Translations under genes and position numbers: made by a program
The notes under the pieces: generated by a model
What the model was told of the DNA's origin: nothing
What the model saw: only the letters and a program-made list of their open reading frames with translations
The model's database searches: none
Part shown: positions 56,517 through 64,000 of the stretch, in pieces
How the letters are laid out: the number at the start of each line of letters is the position of its first letter
Numbering within the stretch: position 1 is the stretch's first letter
Assembly (NCBI GenBank): GCA_020881915.1
Contig: JAJFPB010000010.1
Coordinates: 1,798,001 to 1,862,000, forward strand
Reading direction: 5' to 3'
DNA: 64,000 nt
Source: Paramyrothecium sp. XJ0827
Lineage: Eukaryota; Ascomycota; Sordariomycetes; Hypocreales; Stachybotryaceae

Positions 56517-58625
56517 TTAGGACGCAATGCCGCGAAGAACCCGTGCTGGGTTTCCTGCCACAATCGTGAAAGGGGGGACGTCCTACATCGCCCGTTAGCA
56601 CCAACAACAACCCAAGGCTTTTGGCTTCAATAACCTACCTTCGTAACGATGGATCCCGCTCCGACAGTGCTGCCCTTCCCGATAGTTCTCCCCGGAAGGA
56701 TGATTGCACCTCCACCAATCCAACAATCTTGTTCAATGGTGATGGCTCGTCCCATTTGGGGTCCTTGGCCTCCTTGACGCTTTTTGGGATCAATAGGTAG
56801 CGTGGCGGTGAAGATGCTGACGTTGGGTCCGATCACACAGTTGTCGCCTATCTTGACTTCGCAAACATCGTTGATTGTACAGTTGCGGCCGATGACCACA
56901 TGATGTCCGATGCTGATGTTGTACCCGTAATCACATGTGAAGGGGGTCTCAACGGCGACATGTCGGCCGACACGGCCTTTGTTGGTGACTGGAGAAGCTT
57001 CGGTGGGAGACACGCGGACGGGATCCCGAGGCTGCAGGATCTCCAGGAATAGACGAGCACGCTCTTCAGGCGAGATACCGTTGGTTGGTGGCGTGGTCAG
57101 GTTGTTGAACCTCCAGCAGGCAGCGGCACAGCGTTCTCGCTCAAGACAAAGCTCCTTGTCGAAAGGGTAGTAGTTTCTCCCAGAGAGCATCTCCTCCTTT
57201 TGTGTCCTCCGTTGCGGAAACTGGGAGTGGGACAGAGCGAGCTGGGCGGCCACTTGAGCATTTGACACTGGAGTCTGCGACGGTACCGGTGGAGCAGGGC
57301 TGTTCGTTCTGGTAGGGTGTAAGATGTTGATTTGCGGCAGCTGGCTCCCCGAGCGAGGCGTCTCGGGCTCGTTCCTGCTGAGGTCGTGCAGCGGAGGCAC
57401 ACGCTGATACTCTTTGGCCATTCTTTCTCCGAAAGGTAGTGGTTGAGTGTTGGCACTGACGGGAGTGGGGAAGACGTTGCCTGGGGTATAAGAGGACATG
57501 GCAGAAAGTTTGTTGTCGGGACTGGCAACAGACGCGCTTGGGATTGTTGATGCAGTGGGCCTATCGTCGTCGGTGACCAGCGGCCGGCCCTGCGGGGGGT
57601 CTATTCGAAGGGGCTGGCCGCGGTAGGGCGGCAGTGGCTCTCGCTTGACCGCCTGGCTTCCGTAAGGGGCCTGTTGTGGCATGCCGTATGCGCCTGGTGG
57701 CACATAGCTAGGGTCCTTGGACTCGAGGGGTACGGCAGCGGCCTTGTTATCGGGCTTCTGCCAGCCTGGCCCTCTCTGTGGTGGATAACCCGCGCACAAA
57801 AATCCACCGCGGATGCAGTTGCTGCCTGTAGCCAGTGTCAGCGCTTACTCAGATGGTCGCCAGGGTCTGCAGGGGTAAGAAGAAGTGCTTACATTCCGGC
57901 TTTTGCTCGTCGCACTTCTTTTTGCGCTTTCTGCAGGTAAGGCAGCCTGTCTTTGTGCGGTTGCTAAAATTCCGCTTCCGCTTCTTAGGGTCATGCTGTA
58001 AGATGGAATCTTGCCGGTGCTCCGACCCATACGAACTTCCGTATAGCGGGAGGGACCGATCATCTCCGTCCGGGCTGGTGTTGGGATAGTCACCTTGGTC
58101 GGCATGGCTGGCGGCGCGGCGCAGGGCATCGCTAATCTGGTCGTCTGTGTGAGCTTGAGTGGACGTGGCTGAGTTCTGCTGCGTATCATAAGGGCTGCGG
58201 TCATCGCGGCCCTGATGCGAATACCACGCCTCTTTGTCTCGCTGCTCGTCACCAAAATGCCGGTACTCTCGTTGAGGGGTTCCGTATGGGTCCCGAGAGT
58301 CGGATTGCGTGGGGGCCGTCGCAGTGTCGGGGGTGCGCTCTTGAACAGACGGAGGACCTCGCCGCGATTCAATTGAGTTGGAGCGCTTCCGCTTGTTTGT
58401 ACTTTCTGCATCTGGGTAACTTGGCGATTGAAATGCTGAACGCTCAGCGTTCTGTGCCGACCAGTTTTCCTTCGCAGCTGAAGGTGCTGCGTCCGAGGCT
58501 GGCTGGGCTTGTGGTGCAGATGAGCTGGACGGACGCTCCTCGGCTGTGGCGGCCTTATCTGTTGTCATGCTAGGCGGCTCCGTTGTCTTTGGTGAGCCGC
58601 CATTCAGGGCGGTGAATGCTGACAT
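56517..58625 (-). CDS. Zn2Cys6 DNA-binding domain fused to a Mac/left-handed beta-helix acetyltransferase domain
   Basis: Exons 57893-58625, 56639-57825 and 56517-56582 encode 661 residues; introns are 67 and 56 bp. Residues 1-210 are disordered and polar. The zinc cluster is complete (Cys228, 231, 238, 245, 248, 255), preceded by KKRKRNF, and the first intron splits the Cys245 codon. A Pro/Ser-rich linker follows. Residues 454-508 match the maltose-acetyltransferase (Mac) cap (KEEMLSGRNYYPFDKELCLE; EERARLFLEIL). From about 533 come hexapeptide repeats (NISIGHHVVIGRNCTINDVC; VKIGDNCVIGPNVSIF; DCWIGGGAIILPGRTIGKGS) and the canonical end VPPFTIVAGNPARVLRG. The segment that usually reads TAxHPxDP is TATLPIDP, so the expected catalytic His is Leu. 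It could be a regulator using the trimeric fold as an oligomerisation or ligand module. Confidence 0.93.
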
Positions 58626-61600
58626 GTTCTCAGCGCTCGGTTTGGTTGAATGTGATGAGGTGATAGAATGTTTCCAAGTCCCACTGCTGCGTCGTGTGGC
58701 TCGGAAGACGTATCCGAAAATTGTTTCTCCGCTCCCTGGACTGAGCTCTGTGCAAGAGCGAAACCGGAAACAAGCTCAACGGCTTTGGGAAAATCGTTGA
58801 CCAGGGTACCCTTATGTTGCCTGAAGAGCAAGTCGGCGGAAAGAGTAAGGCTGCAAGTGAGAGAGCGCGCGCCGTGAATTATGAGATTATTGCCTAGGCG
58901 TGGTTGCACCATACAAGTTGAGCCTGGTTTAAAGTGAGACGCCGGGAACCAGGATCCTGCAATGGACGGAACCTCGCCGAAGTTGATGAAATTGAGCAGC
59001 CCCGCAACGTTTGAATGAGAGACCGGACGCTGGATACGACGAAAGCAGTGAACGAGCGACAGAGAGCGACAGCGGCGAGTGAGCAGATGAGTGAGTGGAT
59101 GAGAGTGAAGTTGGCCAGGTGAGTCTGCCGGTGGCGCGAGATGCTGATCGCGGGGGTGACAAGCCGGGTCCAGGCGTCCTTTGAGGAGGATGCGCCGACT
59201 GATCGCACCGCGGAGCTTGCCCCAGATGTCGGTCGATCCCTTTAATTTCCCACAAGCTCCTGGCTTCCCTTCTCTTTCCGCGACCGGGGAAACGAACGAA
59301 CCTGCAACCCTCGGGTCCAAGAAACGTGAGCCTATCGATCTGCTGCTTCCTGCACAGAGAGGATTTGGACTGCTTCGTTGGTGAAAAGAAAGTGACGACG
59401 CGCGATGCTCAATGCAGGGGGTGTGGTTGTGTGAGTTGTGTTGCGCTTGGAAGCCTAGCTCTTTTTTTCTTTTTTCTTTTTTTGACGCGCGATTATGAAT
59501 GATAGCGCCTGAATCGCCTCGGACGGGGCGCGCGGGGGGGTCAAGCTTGGAGGACCTAGATCTGCCGGACAGCACGGAGCTTGGAGGAGAGGCTTGGTGA
59601 AGCTGCTGGAGTCGCCTGTGCGCCGGCCACGAGCCCAACTGATGACGGGAGATGGAGAGGCGGGAAGATGGGAGCCGCGCGAGGCAGCGGGCGGAGGGGA
59701 AGCGGATTCTGAGGATAGGGGAGGTAATGTGTAAGACGGTGGATGCAGGAAACGGGAGTTGAGAAGAAAGACAAACGACGGAAGCTCGGTCGTTGCGGGC
59801 AATAATAAATTGGCTTTGCAGCCGAACCGCAGACACACGAACCCGAACCTGAAAGGGAAATGGGTCTCGGCGGCGCGGGTGCATGTCATGTACTATATGT
59901 ATACTTTGCCTTGCGATACCTGCCTTCGCGGATGGGTGCCTCCCTCAATCCAGTCCATCGGCTAGCCGTGCCATTCGGCCTCGAGTCGATCGCAAACAGG
60001 GTCTAGCACTAGGCAATACATGCCCGTGGCTAATGTAAGCCTGCACCTGCACGCGCACCTCCCGCCTCTGGGTATTCCAGCTTTCGTTTGGTTCCCCTCA
60101 TCCTGCGATGCAATTGGGGCGGCATGGCGCGCTTCGGACTGCGGACTAGGGGGGGGAAGGGCAAGACGACACCAGGTACCTCCAAGATACCTCAAGGTCC
60201 GGATGACTTGCCCACGGCCCACGGCCGGACCCTGGCCTGGGGCTGGGCCGTTCAGTCAGGCCGGAGGGTGCTTGGAAAGGAGAGCATGGGCGTGTCTGTA
60301 GGAATGCGAGTGTGAGTGCGTATGCGTACGTGCGTCCGTGTGTGTAGTATGTAGATGGGGCACCTTAAAGTGCCTGCGGTAGGGATGGATGAGATCCTGT
60401 CTTCAGCTACCCTTGAATCTCCTCACGGCGCTCCCGTCTTCTTGTCTGCAACCAACATGATTTGCATCCACTCTGGTGACATGAGCCTGGCAGGAGACAG
60501 TGATTTGAGTTGCCCTCGAAGCTTGTTCGTGGGGGTGTGATGGATGGGGTTGGTGGACTGGGGGATGTGTTGGTTGCCAGTCCGTCCCATGCACCTACTG
60601 ACTGCTGCAGCACGATAGAAAGTTGGCCTGGATCAACATGGCCATCGAGCTCTGTCCGTTGGTCGTACAGCATTCCGGGCTCTACCGATTCAGTCATGAA
60701 TGATCTATCTATACTCATTCTCCAGCTCCATCCCCTGTCCTCTCTACCTGGCCCTGCCCGCACGATCCCACTTCTCTCCACCAAAGTACCCAGATCCTGG
60801 CGACGGCGACTGATATCCTGAGGGTGGAAAGATGATTACGGTGTCGGGGGTCGGTAGCATGCTTCCGATTCAGCATCAGTTGGAGCGAGCTCGGCGACAA
60901 CCACCATGAAGCGCGGTTGTCTTTGCTCGACTGGGGTGTGGGTGTGACCACAACCAAACGGTAAGACGAGACAGTGTCACCCGCCCGGCATATGCCGGTG
61001 GTGGTAATCGCACGCGCTGCGCTTCTGAGGCCTTTGTCCAAGAACTGCGATCCGTGTTCGGCTCCTTTTGCGCCTACGCCCGAGGCGAGCGGCAGACCAT
61101 CAAGAATCATGCGTCATGATATGCGCTGCAGCCGACCTTCGAGCTGGTTGCCCGCCGCCCCCCAATCACCCGAGTATGGGACCGTGTCCCGTTCGTGCAA
61201 GACGAAAAGCCTTCCCTGAGGAGACGGCATGGCGAGGCACATTTGGCCACTAGCAGTCCCTCTTTTTGCAAAACTTTGGAGTTCATTATCAATACATGGC
61301 AAGTGAGACCCAGAAGAGAACAAGAAAAGGCGAAAGGGGTAGGGGTGTTATTTTTAATTTTTTTGGATGGGGGAAAAAAGGAAAAAAGGGTCAGGGAAAA
61401 CCCCCAATGGCGAGCAAGGTAATAGTATCGGTGAAGCAAAACAGTCGTCGGCGCGAGAACTTAGGCAATGTGCAATAATCCTGTGCAGGTGCTTTTCCGT
61501 TCCTTCCCTTCGTGTCGGTTCCCGCCCTCAATCTTGGTAACGGCACCAACTCAGCACCTGCCGTGCAAGTAGACAACCTCTAGTGTAGTGGTAACTCTGC

Positions 61601-64000
61601 CCCCTCGTTTCTCCTTTGCGTCCTTCAACGTCCATGATCCAGCAAATATCCAATTTTGGGGGACGGGCGAGACAAGAGACAAGGCCCCGTCGCCATCGAC
61701 AATTGTGCTGCATTGACCTCATCGCATCCTGGCCCAGCCTCTTTTTGTTTCCTCCTCCGATGCGGTGCTTGATCAGCACACCCTAGTCCGTGAGCTAGTC
61801 TCACCCCTCAGCCGTCGTTCCCTGCCGTTGCATGCCTGAGTCGATCTGATACGGAGGGGGGTTAGCAAACAAGCGACTCTCTCGAGCCGCCTCCCGCTCG
61901 CCAAGCGTAGCGTTTAGCGAATGCCCGGCCCATTACTCTGTCACTCGACGTACTTCGAAATACATGTCGCAATCAGGCTCGCGTGAGCAGGCACATGCCC
62001 CGATATTCCTTGGCCATTTGGCGCGACCTTGAACCCAACTTTATTCTGATTGCCATTATGATGTCTTTTTCACCATCAGTCCTAGAACGAGGGTTACGCT
62101 CGCACGGTAATCGACATTTCCAACGTGACTTAGGCGCAAGTGTAAGGTACATTTGCATTCGATTCAGTTGAAGCCCCCACATACACCGTTGCACCGATCT
62201 CGTCCAGATGAGAGGCCGCGAATGCCTCACGAGGTTTTGCAACCTTGGCATAAGGATGATGTCTTTTCCCTTTGAACTTAGCAGCACCGTCCTGTGCAAC
62301 GGATGGAATATGCGCAGTTACCGCAGTGTCGCCTCCATACCCTTGTCTTTCAAGCTGCCCCAACATCGTCAGGGGCTGGTAAGGGACCAGGGAAAGCGGT
62401 CATGTCCACCACGAGCTGCTGGTGCAGGGCCCAGAGCCTGACCTTAACCCCTACCTTCGCCGCATCCCCGAGCCTGCGCTCACAGTCTGTGGAGGCTGTC
62501 ATACTCGCTACCTCGGCTGGAGCGTCTGAAAGCCGTCCGTCCTCGCCTTCGCGGATGTGCGACTCGCGCATTGACTCGTCTGGTCTCAGAGCTCAAGCCA
62601 GGACACAAGACAACAAGCATTCGCAGTCGACCAACCAGACCGGGCACTGGCCTGAACATGAAAGGGCAGATTCCTCTGGTCGCTTGGCAGATAGCCAATA
62701 AAAACAGGAGACAGAGCCTGTCGCCCATTAACGCCGCGTCTAAAACGCTAACGCCGCCCGACTCGTATCGCTGCCATTGACCGCGGCTGCGTTCACGCCA
62801 TGGCCAGCAATGCTGTACGGAAAAGATAGGACCATCCCCGTTATAGGTCGGTAAAGCTCACCGTACTGAACGCCCAGGCTGGCAGAACAATTGCCCCGCT
62901 TTCAAGTCGCCATTACCAGCAGTAAAGCCGGTCAATGTTCAGGCGTTACTGTAACACTGAGCGGACAGGTTAGCGTCAAGCAAACGCGACAGCATCTGGT
63001 CCTGTTAATCCACATTGGCCGCGGTCTGTCTCGGGGACAGCTATGCTGGATTGGGGTTAGCTGCTTACCCTCTGTCCAGGGAAGGATCGGTTAGACACTT
63101 ATCCGCAGTTTCAGCGTCAGTCGAACTTGGTCTTCGGGTTTTTTCCCCTGCGTACCAACACTCTTGGCCATTTCAACTATTGTCAACATCATCTACAGGT
63201 GGCCAACATGTTCATAAGGGGACAAGTCCGATTCCTCCAGTAACGTGCAGTATGGGCGGCTCTCCCCAAAAGCTGAGCGTCACGCCGTTTCTCTGGAGGG
63301 GTGGGAGCACAAGTGGGGCGGTGACATGGATATATTTAGATCCCCACATGCCTAGGTTGCGGTGGTGGGTGTTTACAAGTCGCTTACCAACTTGGTGTTG
63401 GCCAACACTTCGGATGAAATACTCACTAGGGGATGTGCATTGCTGCATCCACATGCCTGGCAAGACCCGCGGCATTTCCTAGGGAGTAGTACCACCATCT
63501 GCCGGTGATACCATATGCATGCGGCTGGTTGGTGCCATTGTCGCTGGCGGCTGCGTGGGACAAACCCCTTTGTTCTGCTAAATGGCCACGTAAGATTCTA
63601 TTTACAGCACCTCACTTCAAGAGAAGAAAGATCGTGATTGTGGAACGTGTCGCTGAGGTCGAAGCCACCAAAAAAGAAGCTTGGCTTCGGGGTTGGGTAC
63701 CATTCCCTACCGTGACAAGACATTGCCGCTTCGGCCATGTGATTGGTCAGATTACCCAGCGCCACGGGCTGAAGATTCCCTCATCTGATCACCGCCGTAG
63801 CAGACGCGCGTGCAGTAGCAGACGCTGGGGGGCTCACTAGTGCGTCTGTGGCCGCGCCTGTGTGACGGGCTTGGTGGCACTCAACTCGCCTGGCTCTGTT
63901 GACCAATTTCTTTGGTTCCCGAGGACTAACATGCAGCAGGAGGCGGAAAGACGACGAGGTGCCCACATCAATCCAACGAATTATCAATGCATTGTCTACA
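58626..64000. other. 5.4-kb region without a recognisable gene
   Basis: The first 1-1.3 kb are the promoter and probably a long leader of the fusion gene; a minus-strand frame at 58604-59884 overlaps its start in another frame and has Ser/Pro/Arg-rich composition without domains. T-rich runs occur at 59460-59485. From 60 to 64 kb open frames are short, overlap on both strands and lack motifs. A gene truncated by the right edge cannot be excluded. Confidence 0.45.

Noticed and set aside
58604..59884. 426-codon minus-strand open frame upstream of the fusion gene
   Set aside because: It ends just inside the fusion gene in another frame, is Ser/Pro/Arg-rich, overlaps other open frames and has no domain; more likely leader or promoter sequence.

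Overview
The window reads as nuclear DNA of a filamentous ascomycete (Pezizomycotina, most likely Sordariomycetes). The reasons are short GT-AG introns (45-93 bp, one of 372 bp) with CTAAC-type branch sites, compact housekeeping genes on both strands in divergent and convergent pairs, two Zn2Cys6 proteins, and fungus-specific families (MICOS Mic12, an Nce102-like MARVEL protein, a Mim2-like protein). No species is claimed. Twenty-one coding genes were modelled by eye: twenty complete, most with exon joins, plus one 3' fragment at the left edge; one further decayed gene is also described.

Left part (1-11 kb): the 3' end of an unrecognised gene, eIF2-beta (-), a small Mim2-like mitochondrial protein (+) and an Nce102-like tetraspan protein (-). 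A 7-kb island without an intact gene follows. It holds a decayed membrane-protein gene at about 8.45-9.76 kb (-) and other coding-like debris. Centre-left (11-30 kb): a small conserved-looking protein (-), a 4-kb gene-free stretch, a FAM210/DUF1279 mitochondrial protein (-), a 655-residue unrecognised protein (+), a small very basic protein (-), a tyrosine phosphatase (-), a membrane-anchored YtcJ-type amidohydrolase (+) and an acyltransferase-3 membrane protein (-).

Centre-right (33-48.5 kb) is a dense housekeeping block: ALAD/HEM2 (-), Mic12 (-) divergent from mitochondrial ribosomal bL17m (+), UTP25 (-) divergent from eIF3f (+), an R3H-SUZ RNA-binding protein (-) divergent from a ZCCHC10-like zinc-knuckle/RS protein (+), and the splicing factor Cwf18/CCDC12 (-). 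The themes are ribosome assembly, translation, splicing and mitochondria.

Right part (49-64 kb): a mitochondrial PPR protein (+), a Zn2Cys6 transcription factor (+) followed by an MDR oxidoreductase (+), and a Zn2Cys6 / maltose-acetyltransferase / left-handed beta-helix fusion (-). About 5.4 kb with no recognisable gene closes the window. The fusion protein, in which the histidine expected to be catalytic is leucine, is the most unusual gene here. No tRNA, rRNA, CRISPR or intact transposon was recognised.
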